Of a stretch of 64,000 nt of DNA, positions 26,079-38,817 are shown in pieces (within the stretch, counting starts at the first letter, position 1; the number at the start of each line of letters is the position of its first letter). The position numbers and the translations under genes were made by a program. The stretch is from Epiperipatus broadwayi (taxonomy: Eukaryota > Onychophora > Udeonychophora > Euonychophora > Peripatidae). The stretch is taken from NCBI GenBank assembly GCA_028023455.1, contig JAQFVV010006469.1, positions 992,001 through 1,056,000 on the forward strand, written 5' to 3'. The notes under the pieces were generated by a model that did not search any database, was not told where the DNA came from, and was given only the letters and a program-made list of their open reading frames with translations.

Positions 26079-26600
26079 GTAATAATACTTAAATGCAATA
26101 GTTATTTATGCAATTCATATAATCTATGGAAAAACTTGAACTTCACAAAGCCATCACCAAATGGCAGTCTAATTTTGAAATATTAGTACTCTATATTTTT
26201 GACTGAACATTTCCAGGAAGTAAAAATTATAACCTTATGTTGTCTGTCATAAAAACAAATAAATATTTTTGCATTTCAATAAATATAAAAATTTATTTAA
26301 CTCTCGACAAAACTAATTAATATTTCAGAAAGTATGAGGATGAATAGTCCGCCATATTCAATTATCATTGGTCTGTTCAGTTTTTAAACCCTTAATAAAG
26401 AGTGAAAATATATCTTTTCAATTAATAGTAAATTATTTTAACCAAAGTTTTTATTATTTATATATACATTTCACAGTTAAATGTTACTCAGAATGGCGTA
26501 CATACCATAAGCTGGCTATAACTATAATTTAATTTTTTATATTGATATATAAAATATTGTAGAGTTTATTCTAGAGCTTTTTGTTTTTTAAATATATATA
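26079..26600. other. AT-rich non-coding DNA, no gene seen
   Basis: Only A/T runs are visible. Confidence 0.6.
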
Positions 26601-26604
26601 TATA

Positions 26605-26905
26605 TATGATGAGATAACGCACACACCTGTCATGTTTGCAATTTCGGGTTCAACCAGGGCTGGTAAAAAAAATTCAAAAAGTCTTAGAAATTTATTTATT
26701 ACATAATTGATCTTTAATCAACCCAGCTAACAAATGGGTGTCTAGTTATTTTTAGTTGGATGCTAAAATAACAATGGAAAAACGCTCAAGCTCCCACCAG
26801 TCAGAATTGGAAATCCTGATGAGTTCCATCTTCTTCTTCATTGTTCCTCTTTAACAAGTTGTTGGAGAGATTTTTATCTCGTAGTGGGCTTTTTATTTTT
26901 TAAAA
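26605..26905 (+). mobile_element. Probable longer SINE of a different family
   Basis: A tRNA-like head, gagataacgcacacacctgt then tttgcaatttcgggttcaacc, includes a good B box (gggttcaacc). It is followed by about 230 bases of higher-complexity sequence ending near ggagagatttttatctcgta. No second copy in the window and no clear duplication, so the family and ends are uncertain. Confidence 0.5.
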
Positions 26906-29900
26906 AAAATATTAATCTTTTTTAATCTATATACCTTAGTAAACAAAGCTAGGCGTAGTTATAATAAAAAATGATATTATGTTATTACATAATTCGCAAA
27001 GAAAAAAAATACAGATCATCCATAGGAATTTTTACAGTATATATTGATCTAGTATGTCATCTACAATTTTAAAGCACAAACTCTATTTTCTTTACAAATA
27101 TATAGAAAAATATAAAATGCTACCATATGTTACAAGTCTCGGATTAAAGAAATTAATTTTTCAAAAATGAAAATTATAAAAAGAAATCACCTGAAAATGA
27201 CAGGTTTTAAAGTTTAATGCTTTAGCACATAATAGTTTCTGGGTCATAAAGACAAAGGATTTAATTAAAACTTGAAATATTGCGAAAACTAGGAAAAAAA
27301 AACAATATATCCACATACATAGTTATATGTAATTGAAAACTAATATATATATATATATAAAGCGCAGATTTTCACAGATAAATAATACGAACATATCTTT
27401 CAGATTCAACCATATGTAGACGTCGTATGAACTTTTCAGTGGAACCACACTAAGTCATTCAAATAGATGTTGCAGAGAGACTGAAATAGGAAAACGAATG
27501 TCACTGAGTAAAATGTTTAATTTATTCTCATTTTTCATTATTATGAATACATATATAATCTTTAGCTGAAGTTTAAAGTTTATATCTAGTTTAAAAATGA
27601 TATAATAATCCCCACTAAAGAAGTGATTAGTAATACTACATTTATCTAAAACTGATGGTATCAAAGACGTAAAGTCAAAAAATCTGAAATGCAAATTGTA
27701 ATAATATATATATATTGTAACGATATTTATTTCACGAAAATGGGTTTGATACATGGTAAGTTTTGATTCAAATAAATATTAAATATGATGAAAGTTGAAT
27801 TGTCAATAATTTTTTTTAAAAAGATTCAATTCAAAGATATATAATAATATTAACCAATGTGATATGATAATAATGATTTATAATCCAAGTACAAATCCTC
27901 CCAAAAGTATTTTGTTTTCTAGTCTCAATACATGAAACTATAAGGAGTTAAACTTTCTAACTAGAAAGTTTACTTTTGAAAACTTATTAATGCCCTATCA
28001 TCATCATTTACAAATATCTACTGCCATCCTTGCATGCCCACCAATGAATTGTATAATTTTTCAGGACAGTGGATATTAACTAGGATATTGGATGTTAAAA
28101 GCCTTATGTTTGGAATAAGTCTGATAAGCAAACACAAACTAAATGGATTAATAAAAAAATTAACAGTTTATTAATAATACATAAATAAAAACTGTTGTTT
28201 ATATACTTGCAACACCATACAAAATATAAAATATAATAGTAATAAAAATATTTTTAATTTCAGTTCAAGGCCTTATAATATCTATAATAATAAGATCTTA
28301 CCACATTAAATATTTAAACAGTTCTAAACCATGGTTTTCTGTAGATATCATTTTTTTAATATATCTATGGTTGTCATCATTAATTCTTTCAAAGATAGCA
28401 GTTTTATTTTCCTTTGGCATTGGTGATGTTAGAGTGTAAATCCAGCAGCATTAGTGATACTATTTAAGGTATAATATCAGTAGGACTTGCATAGTTCTTA
28501 CAGTGCTGTCTATTTCTTTCTTTACTATTACACAGGCCCTGGCTGATTTTGGAATACCTCAGCATTAGTTTCTGAATCTGATTGCATTTTTGGGGTATTT
28601 TGGCTGATGTGCTTTATGGTTATCTAACCACACATGATATATAGTTTTTGGCTAGGTAAAATAATCATACTAGCTGTTATAACTGGGGTATTGTAAAATA
28701 CTTTAAAAATAGTCAGCAAAATAGATCAGTTACAGTGGAAAACAGTTTTAATCAGTGGTTTCTCTTCTTGGCACTGGATCACTGCAACACTGCTTCTTAA
28801 ATTGATTTTTTAAATAAATTAAAGTAGACTCAACTGCCTGGTGTATATTGGAAAGAAATGCATTATAAACTAGCCTTAATTGCTTGTTTAGACCTCTTTG
28901 TACCCTACCTAATGTTGTTCAACATGTTTTCTAAATGGATTGTCAGCATCCAGTTGCAAGATTTGACTTGTTTCCTTTCAACATGTTTTCAAAAAACATT
29001 GTGACAACAAATTTACAGATATTATATCTTAATTTGATACATAAACAAATGAAGAAAAAATAGTTTTTTTTTTCCTTTCTCTCTTTCTTTATTTCATTAG
29101 CCAGCATAGGCTGAAAGACAAAAATTATTACCAACATTTGAACCTCAAATGATAACTTTTAAAATATTATTAATTCCAAAATTTTAATATTATATTTAGA
29201 TTTGCTATTACATTTACCTTACAAATTGACAGGTTGTTTTAACTAAAATCCATTCAGAAAAAGTAAATGAGAAAAGATACAAAATGCTCTAGATTTTTAT
29301 AATTCAAAATAATTTTTCTTTCTACTTTTAAAATGCAATCCATCATTTTATTGTTTCTCTATCATTACAAAATAAGTTTGATAACATAACCAAATGCACA
29401 CACTATCTTTTCTTTAGCCTTTAAAATCAGTGTTCTCAAGTGGCAGTTATATATACATATACACACCCAGCATTTTAAATATTTATTATTCCATTTCAAT
29501 AATGAGGATTTATTCAAAAAAATTTCTTTATAATATAATATAACCACATTTGAGCTGCTCTCAGATTTGTCATAGTTATAATATATGTGCGTGTATGTGA
29601 GCAAACTATCTCTGGATTTGTCTGTATTGCTTGTTGCTAATATTAATATTATATTAAATTTTTGGATACATCTGTCATTGTTGTAATAAAAAAAATCATT
29701 CAAATTGATATTGCAAAGAAGCATCGCAAAAGTATTTACTTGCTGATTTGAATTTGAGTATTTTAAGAAGTATAAATATTAAAAATTTAATTAATAAAAT
29801 TAATAAACTCACTTTAACTTTCAACATAACCATTGTATGTACAAGATGATTTTTAAATTACATGAGAAAAATTATTAGTCCACTACTACTCATCAATTTC

Positions 29901-30800
29901 ATAAACTGTATTTTAAATCTTAACCTGAAGTTTATTCCAAAAATATGGATTTTTAGAATAAATGTTTTGACATGATCCCATTAAAAATGTTCATAAGTGT
30001 TTAGATCAGTTGGTCAAAATAACTAAGTTTTTTTCTATCAATATTTTTTTTAAAACTACACAGAACTCATATTTGATTTACATGTATCAAACTTACAGTA
30101 CTCGCAACTTTTATACTATTTCAGATAGATGCTTTAATTATTGTTGCTAATCATTTATTAAATTAGATATTATCCCTATCGCAGTTATAAACTTTAAATC
30201 CCAGTTAAAATTTAATACATCTATTCTTTTAAACAAGATAAACACATGGAATTACTCATCAACTCTCTTTTTTCGTGTGCAATATCTTTTCTTAGATATA
30301 GACCTTATGCATGTGCTGTCAACCATTGATTTTATAAGCCATATTTGTACATTCATGCTCAATATATACTCTTTAAAGATGGATATCTTAAATACTGAAA
30401 GCATTCTATCTTAAAAAATAATATACAAGATAAAGATGTAATGAAAGATAAAAGTCTCTGTGATTCATTAAACATTTGATATCTTAACAAAATGATTGAT
30501 AGACAAAAATCATTTATACTAGCCAATATTTTTCTGTCGTTAACTGAGATTTTGTTTTAATAAAAATTTTCAAGTAATTAATAACACTGAGATTAAAGAA
30601 TAATATATTTCAAATTTGAATATTGTATATCACTATTCAATGTGTGGGGTGGATTAATATTATATTTCCTGGATTATTTTAAACATTCCCAGTTATGGGA
30701 TGATATAGAGTATAATGATGAGGTAATCATTGATTTCTCTCTGTGGATAACAAGTTATTAATTTTTTATATGTAGCTGTGCACGTTTGTTAATCAACTTA
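26906..30800. other. AT-rich DNA with one unexplained open frame
   Basis: No gene recognised. Minus-strand codons at 28,298-28,449 give about 50 residues rich in charged side chains (for example KENKTAIFERINDDNHRYIK), which looks more protein-like than the surroundings but matches no family I know. Open frames at 27,455-27,754 and 29,365-29,724 have AT-driven composition only. Confidence 0.4.
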
Positions 30801-30909
30801 GTACAAAAAAATATATGCATATGCACACACAAGTGAAAGTAGTTTATATATTTATCTTTTCATGTGTAAGCACGCATATATATGTATGTCTTTGCATGTT
30901 TGTGTATTT

Positions 30910-30927
30910 GTTTATATATGTTTTATG

Positions 30928-30961
<34 letters not shown>

Positions 30962-31000
30962 AGTAAATATGTTTATATATATATATATATATATAGCCAT
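30910..31000. repeat. (TA)n/(TG)n compound microsatellite
   Basis: Alternating AT and GT dinucleotide tracts at about 30,927-30,960 and 30,974-30,994. The 62-codon frame over it is a repeat translation, not a gene. Confidence 0.85.
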
Positions 31001-31075
31001 TAGAAGCCAGTCAAAACTTAAACAATCCCAATATATATAACAATCAAGAATTTCAAATTATTGACAAGGCATATT
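31000..31075. mobile_element. Half copy of the 164-base hairpin MITE
   Basis: ccattagaagccagtcaaaa, then cttaaacaatcccaatat and caatcaagaatttc, match the left arm of the copies at 21.4 and 44.4 kb. The right arm is missing. Confidence 0.65.
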
Positions 31076-31089
31076 CAATAAGTGAAAAA

Positions 31090-33760
31090 TTTGAAGCATT
31101 TGAAAAAATAAAAGACATAAATGAGTATGTGTACTAATTCCAACTTGTTTTTATTTAATGTCAGTTGTTTTGGTATAGTTCATAGATAGTTTCATAAAGC
31201 GGTTATTAAAATGCAGTATAGATTTGGGTGAAGTTTTTAATTTGAAACATTTATATTCAAAAACGTGACTTTATCTTCATAGTGTCGGGATTTACTGAAT
31301 CTCAGTGTCAATGCTATTCTCATCAATTCAAAAAATAATGTGCAAAAAGTTCTTAATATTTTAAATACAATTTAACTTCAACTCAATTATTCGCTTTTGG
31401 ATTACTATTGTGTTAAATGGTAAGGAATAATAGACATTCAATAGGCATAATTTAAAGCCAGTAGAAGATTTTAATTTCAAAGTGGTCAATAATATTTTGA
31501 AAAAGAGATTAGAAGTTCATGAGATCAATAGAGGACTTTTACCTTGCTTAAATGTGGCATTTAATCTACAATTGTAATTATATATCTTTGTTAAATTGGA
31601 CATGTTAGTTATGAAAATTAGAAATTTTTAAAAACTACTTTATTGGGTATTTGTAGTGAGCAGACCCTACTTATGTTATAAAACATTATTCCACAAAATA
31701 ATCTGGTACTGCAATATTAATTGAATTCATTAGGAAAATATAGCTAAAATTCTTATAGCTGTTTTTTTATTAGAAGGGTAGTTTATTAAGTAAAGTAAAG
31801 GGAAACTGTATGGTGTTGGCTTCACTGTAAAGTTTAATTCCCAGTTCTAAACCTGGGATTCTAAATGTTGCAATAAGAAATAATCATATTAAAAATTATT
31901 TTGGGTAGTGATATCTATGTTAATGTTATCAGTGGTCTATTATAACAAGAAAATCAAAGAAATGAATATATTGTTGTTGTTTTTTTGTAGAATAGCTTAT
32001 AATTTAAATAAAAATCATTTAAGACTTTAATACATCATTCATAAGAATTTATGACCAAAGTTATTGGAAATAATGATATTTATTTTATGCATTCAAATAA
32101 TCTATTGTTGTCAAATTTTTCACAGTCCACGTGTGAATTTCTATCATAAAAAAAAAACAAATCATTGTAAAAAAAACTAAGATACATCCACACTTAATCA
32201 AAAATTTAATATTGTTTGCAGATGAAGATTATTTAATAAACCATATTTTACTATTGTAAAATATGACTGCATAATGATAATGTACATGTGTGTATACATG
32301 TATATATTTCAAGCATGTTAATAAAGCTATTATGTTTGTTTGTAATAATTCATCAGGCAGGAAGTTAAATAAATTCCTCATTGTCAACATTCTAGAAAAT
32401 CAATGTATACAGCAGGTTTTTGTAAATATGCTTCATGTGTTCAGCAAAAAAAAAAATTGTAGAAATAATGAGAGGTCTGTTTTATGTGCTGTGGCTGCCT
32501 GTATGCAGCATGGTTAGTTTCTGTGTAACCTGGTGCAATCCACATATGTCATTGTTTGAATGACTTGAATTTATATTGTTTGTTATTTTCAAATGGTCAA
32601 AATGTAATAACATCTATAATTGAACAGCCCACACATTTGTTGTGTAATTTGTATATTATTTAGATATCAGGTAAATGTTTGTTTTAAAATAATTATTGTT
32701 TTTATTGGGGTATTGCTTTTTAGCACAATAAATAAATTTAATTAGTGCATTGTCCACATAATGGATAAGTTTATAATAAGAAAACATCACAGTGAAGAAA
32801 AAATCTTGAAAATGAATCTACTGATGATACTTTTGCTAGTACCAGTAAAAACAATACAGTTGATCTTGTTAAAAATGCTACAAGTAAATCCAAATCATAA
32901 AAAGTTAATCACCTGTATGATAAAGAATTTTGTTTTTTTTTATGTTAATATTCTGCATGAAAAATATTAAGTTAAATGTGTTCCACAATTCTACAAAGAT
33001 TGAAAACCACTTGTATACAGAATGTGCATGTGAATATGGATTACACAAATAATTACTAATTATACAGGTTATTCAAGGTGCAGTAAAAACTGCAGAATCA
33101 GTGATATGTATTACAGTGTACATTACAGTGTATGTTACAGTGTGCATTATAGTAGCATACAAAGTAAAAGATTGTGGTGTACTCTGAGAGAAGGTGAAAC
33201 AGTGCATGTACTAAGAAAATAAATATGTGGAGAATATCTGTACTAGATAATCATACATATATAGAGATAGATAGACATATTAAATCTAACCTGATGTTTC
33301 ATGAAATGTATTTACTATGAGAATATTTGTAATTGTATTTGTAACAGCATTTAAAATATATATATATATGCATGTTAGTGTTGAGTTAATTAATACTTTT
33401 TTTTAAGTTTTCACCATAGTACTAAGTTTTATTGAAGATAATAAATAACGATGTGTATATAGCTGCTAATGCCAATATTACACCTATATATGGAAACTAT
33501 TCCAAATGTTAAAATGGTAGTAGTGTTAAAAAGAGGTCTTTATCTCAACATTCTTTATTACAATATAAATTTTCAAATTTCATATTAATGGATTTTTTAA
33601 AGAAGTTTGATCTGGTTTTGACCAAGTTATTTTTTAGTACACTAAAAAGATTATTTTAAAAAATATATGGAAGTCTTGGCTCAGCTAGGGAATGAAATAA
33701 ATGTATTGATTTTTAAACACTATAGAAATTTAAAGACCGGAACCTTCAACAATTGACAAG
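31090..33760. other. AT-rich non-coding DNA, weak repeat traces
   Basis: A tRNA-like stretch at 31,800-31,870 (agttctaaacctggg) may be an old SINE. A frame starting MDKFIIRKHHSEE at 32,761, continued after a frameshift, faintly resembles the N-terminus of hAT-type transposase-derived proteins but is too short to accept. A short ttacagtgtg-type imperfect repeat lies at 33,110-33,155. Confidence 0.45.
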
Positions 33761-33960
33761 AAGACTTATGAATGAAAAAGTATATTAAAACTTAAGCCAC
33801 TAAACATCACATGATCACCATTTCTTATGCTTGCTCATAACTGTTATTAAAACTGGCAAAACCCTCCATACAGTAGTGCCACTCAGTGCAATCCAGAGTA
33901 ATCAATGGGTGTCAGAAGGCTTGTGCATAAAATCCCTATATATTGCCTACTCATCCAATA

Positions 33961-34001
33961 TTCCCAGACTAGTTTCTAGCTTATGATTTTCATCAGCGAG
34001 G
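33961..34001 (-). ncRNA. Hammerhead-ribozyme-like motif, inverted copy
   Basis: Minus strand: CTGATGA (33,990-33,996), a stem II region ending agcta, GAAA (33,973-33,976) and GTC (33,967-33,969). Stem I pairs four bases then has a mismatch. The core is conserved but stem II is weakened, so activity is doubtful. Confidence 0.55.
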
Positions 34002-34542
34002 GGCCTAGGATTTGAGATCACTGCACCTAGATCTCAGGATCTAATGCAACCTTCCAGAAGTGACCTTTTATCTCTACTTAACTACAAAACTATGCTTCTA
34101 AAATTGAAAACACAATAATATTTTCAATCCAAACTCATTAGCTTTGTAGTCATATAGGTCTGAACGTAGTTCAGTAACCATACATTTTGATTACTCTGAC
34201 TTGCACTGAGTGGCATTACTGTATGGAGAGTTTTACTTGTTTTAATAACAGTTATGAGCAAGCATGAGAAATGTTGATCATGTGATGTTTAACAGTTTAA
34301 TACCAATCCTGCCTAATAGGGTAATGGTGGCTATTGTTATTAAAAAATGAAGAACACCAAAATGCATGGGTACTGAACTGAGTTCAGACCTATATGATTA
34401 TATAAGCTAATGATCTTGGATTGAAAATATGATTGTGTTTTAAATTTTAGATTCATAGTTTTGTAGTTAAGTAGAGATAAAAGGTGGCTGTTGGAAGGTT
34501 GTATTAGATCCTTAGATCTATGTGCAGTGCTCTCAGATCCAA

Positions 34543-34590
34543 AGCTCCTCATTGATGAAAGCCACAAGCTAGAAACTAGACAGGGGATTT
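34543..34590 (+). ncRNA. Decayed hammerhead-like motif
   Basis: The core reads TTGATGA (C3 lost), then GAAAC and a GAC in place of GTC. About 30 bases after the motif are deleted relative to other copies. It should be inactive. Confidence 0.5.
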
Positions 34591-34684
34591 TATGCACAAG
34601 CCTTCTGGCATCCATTGATTACTCTGGCGTGTACTGGATGGCATTACTGTATGGAAAGTTTTGCCTGTTTTTATATTAAAACTT

Positions 34685-35644
34685 CAAATAAGAGTTGTTT
34701 TCTCTGATATCATTTTAGATGTTACTTTGATACTTTAGTTGTTATTTTGCCAACATATATATCTAAAAATGATATCACAATCTAATTAAATCAATGACAG
34801 GCAATTATTTAGATAATAATAGCGATATTTGAAACAAATGGAAAGAGCATTTAGGTTATATTTTGAATATTACTTCAGATTATTGTTTTTTAATATTCAT
34901 ATATCCACCCTATTTGTTCATTTAGACTTGGACAAAGACGTCCAGCTTGTAGAAGTTGAACATCTGGTTTTAAGAATATTATAGTTAGAATTTCTAAAAA
35001 AATACAAAAAATAAAAACAGACAACAGGAATCATCAAGAATTATTATTGTTATTCATAAGACTTTTAAGAAGTTTATTAAGTTGATTTCATTACACATAA
35101 ATGGTTACCAGAATACACAAAGTGGTTTAGAGACTCAAGTTTATTACAGTTTATAATTTTGTTGCCAAGAAAATCAATAATTAACTCCCATTCCATTTAT
35201 TATGACTTCAATTCATGTGATGGAAGATAAGAATAAGATACTATTTTAACTATATGCTTGACCAACAATGATTTACATGACTGAATAAAGTTGAGATTGT
35301 ACAAATATAACTGATAATTGGGAATGATGAGAAACCTAGGTCTAGAACATATGTTTAGGTATACAAGATTTATACACATATATATAGATAGGGTTATATA
35401 ATAAAATCCAACTTTTATTTTCACGAAACACAACTGTAATCACTGTAAGAGGATGCCATTATTATTTTCATATACTGTCTTTATTATTTCTTGCTATCCT
35501 TTCAACACCACACATAGCTCACTTCTCTAGTCTTCTAATTTAATTCTTGAGAAAAATTGTTTAATTATATATAAAGAATGCATGGTTCCAATATAGAAAG
35601 GTACTTTAAAGAATACATCTGATGCAAAACTTTGACTTCAAACA
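34685..35644. other. AT-rich non-coding DNA, no gene seen
   Basis: Only A/T runs are visible. The 77-codon minus-strand frame at 35,200-35,433 has no recognisable feature. Confidence 0.6.
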
Positions 35645-35888
35645 AGTTTAATAGTATACAACAGATAAAAACAAACAATACAACAAATATGTTTATCAAA
35701 AACACAAACAATCATACCATTGTAGGTAATAGAAAACTTAAAGAGCAGACATCACTCTTTCTCACAAATTGCAAGAAAAACAAGAATAGCTACATATATT
35801 ATTAAATCTATATATATTTAGTAAAAGTTCATAGTGTATAACTAATAGAAATTAACAATACAACAAATATGTTTATTAAAAGAAAACA

Positions 35889-36453
35889 ACACATGAGCAC
35901 CATATCATATGCTTGCTCAAGCTGTTAAAAGAGGCATAACTCTCCATACAGTAGTGCCACTCAGTGCAAGCCAGAGTAATCAATGGAGAGTTTTGCCTGT
36001 TTTAACAGTTTGAGCAAGCATATGAAATGGTGATCATATGACATTTAGAGGTTTAATATCAATCCTGCCTAGTAGAATAGTGGTGACTATGGTTATTAAA
36101 GAACTAAAGACACAAAAATGCATAGGTACTGAACTGAGTTCAGACCTATATGATTATATAAGCTAATGATCTTGGATTTAAAATATTACATTTTTAATTT
36201 TAGACTCATAGTTTTATAGTTAAGTAGAGATAAAAGGTAGCTGCTGGAGGGTTGCATTAGATCCTAAAATCTATGTGCAGTGCTCTCATATTCAAGGCTC
36301 CTAACTGATGAAAGCCACAAGTTAGAAACTAGTCTTGGGGATATTGGATGAGTAGGCACTAGATAGGAATTTTATGCAAAATCCTTCTTGTATCCATTGG
36401 TTACTCTGGTTTACACTGAGTGGCACTATTGTATGGAGAGTTTTGCCTGTTTC
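35889..36453 (+). mobile_element. Hammerhead-hairpin element in a tandem duplication
   Basis: The 11-base duplication aaaagaaaaca lies at 35,878-35,888 and 36,454-36,464. The inverted prefix (35,889 to about 35,984) pairs with the start of the sense unit. From ggagag at 35,985 to the next ggagag at 36,435 is 450 bases, which defines the unit length. The end is ttttgcctgttt. The prefix has a copy-specific form (catatgcttgctcaa) mirrored exactly in the sense arm (ttgagcaagcatatg). The 67-codon minus-strand frame at 36,322-36,525 is part of the repeat. Confidence 0.9.
36299..36340 (+). ncRNA. Type I hammerhead-ribozyme-like motif
   Basis: Order: stem I 5' strand tcctaa, core CTGATGA (36,305-36,311), stem II aagccacaagtta, GAAA (36,325-36,328), a minimal ctaGTC stem III ending at 36,334, then stem I 3' strand ttgggg. 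Stem I has six pairs including G-U. Its second pair is A-U here and C-G in the 59.6 kb copy, a compensating change. The very short stem III fits the dimeric hammerheads known from Penelope-like elements and retrozymes. Predicted cleavage follows C36,334. Confidence 0.75.
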
Positions 36454-36577
36454 AAAAGAAAACACATAATAAACTGATAACTTAATACATATATCACTCT
36501 TCCTCCACAAATTACTAGAAAACAAGTCTAGTTAATATATGCTATTAAATCTATATAAAGAGAGAAAAAGTTGAAAG

Positions 36578-37664
36578 ATATTAATTTTGACATTACTTGC
36601 ACACATGTCAGAAATAAGTATGCAAGCATATCAGCAGCTTAATTTAAAAAAATAATGATGTTAATCTTTGTCAATTCTTCACAACTGCAGCAGAATAATT
36701 AAGTTTTAACTTACAGTGGGTCAATGAAGTATGTTGCCTGTATGTTGACCATAAGACAAAGACCAGAAAGTAGTTCTTCACATAATGAATATATTGATTG
36801 AGATTCAGTGCTTTCACCATGTAGGAGTTATGAAGAAGAAGAATGACAATGATAATAATAATAGTAATAATAATGACTATAATTTTCTTTATTTATATCT
36901 TCTATACATTTAAAGATAGATAATCTAAATGTAATATACAACATATATGTATTTGTACAAATAAAAGTAAATTGTCAATATTACAAAAATAAAAATGCAA
37001 TTAATATTTCCTTAGGTTTAAAAATATTGTCTTATCAATAGATAAAATGTTATTCCTAACTTGCTAGTAGCAATAGAATTATACAATCTGTATATTCTTT
37101 CCAAAGTAGAGTGATCTAAATATAAAGTTTTAGCAGATATTATCTCTATTTTTCCATAATCCTTGTCTTTCAGATTATTTCTTAAAATATTATTATGCAT
37201 CCTTAGTGATTTTAAATAATAATAATAATTTATTTTTTGATGAAGTCATGATTTATGGCTAACTTTACTAATTCCTTCTTTCAACATGATAATGTCTACC
37301 ACTTCCCATCATACAATTATGCAATGCCTGCATAGTCAATTGCCATGGCAGTTGAAACAACGTTCGGGTGACGCCGATTGATATCTTTCATAATCAATTA
37401 ATTCTGGAACTAAAGAAGATTAGATTCATTGTTTTTATATTATTACTTTTACTATATGATGTGACTTTTGAAATCAATACTGCAATGTTCAGAAGAATAA
37501 GCAAAAATAAAGAACTACAAAACTGAAGTGTGTGAGTAGTTGTCACGTTAAAATTCTAAAAAAATTAAAAATTTTTGCCCAGAGCCACATCTAAATATTT
37601 TTATTTACTTAGAATGAAAAATAAATGCACTTTATAAACACTTAAAAACTATATATATATATAT
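36578..37664. other. Non-coding DNA, short microsatellites
   Basis: (AAT)n-type runs near 36,850 and 37,217. A more GC-rich patch at 37,320-37,390 is unidentified. Confidence 0.55.
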
Positions 37665-37840
37665 CATCATCATCATCATTATCAACCATTATCAATCCAC
37701 TGCAGGATGAAGGTCTCTCCAAGTTTAATCCATCTTCTCCGATCTTTAGCTTCTCTTCTCCACATCACCCCTACACATTTTCTTATTTCATCCATCCATC
37801 TTACATGTGGTCTCCTTCTGGGTCTTTTACAATCTCTTGG
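37665..37840 (-). pseudogene. 3' end of a non-LTR retrotransposon reverse transcriptase ORF
   Basis: The minus strand reads RDCKRPRRRPHVRWMDEIRK, CVGVMWRREA, KDRRRWIKLGETFILQWIDN and then a stop. This is the basic C-terminal tail (GRPRxRWxDxI ... AxDRxxWR) common to the pol ORF of several LINE clades. It ends in a short ATG/CAT microsatellite (37,665-37,679), as many such elements do. It is 5'-truncated and inserted into an (AT)n tract that flanks both sides. The clade cannot be set from this piece. Confidence 0.75.
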
Positions 37841-38817
37841 ATATATATATATGCACTTTTTTATATAAATTGATTTTAAGGTAATTATTTTAAATTATGA
37901 ACTATAAATGTTATAGCAATTTTTAACAGTAATTTTTTATGTTCAAAAAATAATATACAAATTGATTTATATCTTAAAAATAAACTAAAACAAATATTTG
38001 TAGATAATTGCAGCTTTATAAAATAAATATTTAGAAGAGTAAAATATTGTCATTTTTCATAGGTAAAAATGGATTCCACTCCTAGTTATTTATCTATGGT
38101 GCATCACCTCACTCTTATTCTGGTACTAGTTCTGCATCTTTTTAGTGATTATTTATGCAGTGCTATAAAATATTTGAAACATCCCAAAAATTATGTAAAT
38201 TTTTAGTGACTTTTCATGGTTTTCCTGGTTTGGTGCAATAGCAGAATGGCAGAATTTGAAGCAACTCCTCTGGTTGTGATCCAGATATGCCATCTCAGAT
38301 GCTCAAACTTTTTATGAACTCTCAGTAATAAAGTCATTCAGTTATTATTATTACTAATTACTTTATATAGTTATGCATGCATACACATATAATCATTTGA
38401 AAGTTTTTATTTTATTTTACTACACTTATAAATATAAGTGAAAACATATATTTCACCATATAAATATTAATTAACTTTTATTTAACTTTCATAAATTTTT
38501 GCTATTAGTGCTGAGAGAGTAATTTATCTCAATGATAAGAGTTCACTGCAATCACTTGAAAGTACAACTTAAATTGGAAAACATTTTGAGTGGTTTTAAA
38601 AATTATTAAATATACAGTTTTAATTCTAACTAAAGTACCTAGATGTTACAGTGATCAAAAAAGATACTGTACTCATTAAATGCTGAGAAGAGATTATACT
38701 TCTATACTTGTTCAACATACGCTTTTATTGACATCATAAAAATAAAAAAATAATTTTACACTTAATTTGTTTACCAATGTATTCAACTATAAATAATTTT
38801 CTTCTTTTCTGAGTTAA
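37841..38817. other. AT-rich DNA with an unidentified patch
   Basis: A more complex stretch at 38,090-38,310 may be an unknown repeat or exon. No splice pair or reading frame stood out. Confidence 0.5.

Larger units (their letters stand above)
33794..34671 (+). mobile_element. Hammerhead-hairpin element, longest copy (878 bases)
   Basis: A perfect 13-base duplication tatattaaaactt lies at 33,781-33,793 and 34,672-34,684. Bases 33,794 to about 34,188 are an inverted prefix that includes an inverted ribozyme core. The sequence then switches to sense and runs through a full unit to the fixed end ttttgcctgttt. The sense unit repeats its ggagag landmark about 428 bases apart. The 91-codon frame at 34,340-34,615 recurs in two other copies only because it lies within the repeat, and I do not regard it as a gene. 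Confidence 0.88.
35645..36577. repeat. 182-base tandem duplication, second unit interrupted
   Basis: Unit 1 (35,645-35,826) and unit 2 (35,827-35,888 resumed at 36,454-36,577) share caatacaacaaatatgttta, then atcactctt, cacaaatt, agaaaacaag-like and attaaatctatata landmarks. A hammerhead-hairpin element splits unit 2, so unit 1 acts as a built-in empty-site reference. Confidence 0.8.

Noticed and set aside
26605-26905. Hammerhead motif at cctgatgagttcc
   Set aside because: CTGATGA is present, but there is no matching stem II, GAAA or cleavage triplet at the right spacing.
32761-32970. hAT-type transposase N-terminus (MDKFIIRKHHSEE)
   Set aside because: Only a dozen residues resemble the family before a frameshift and stop; no BED finger or catalytic region nearby.
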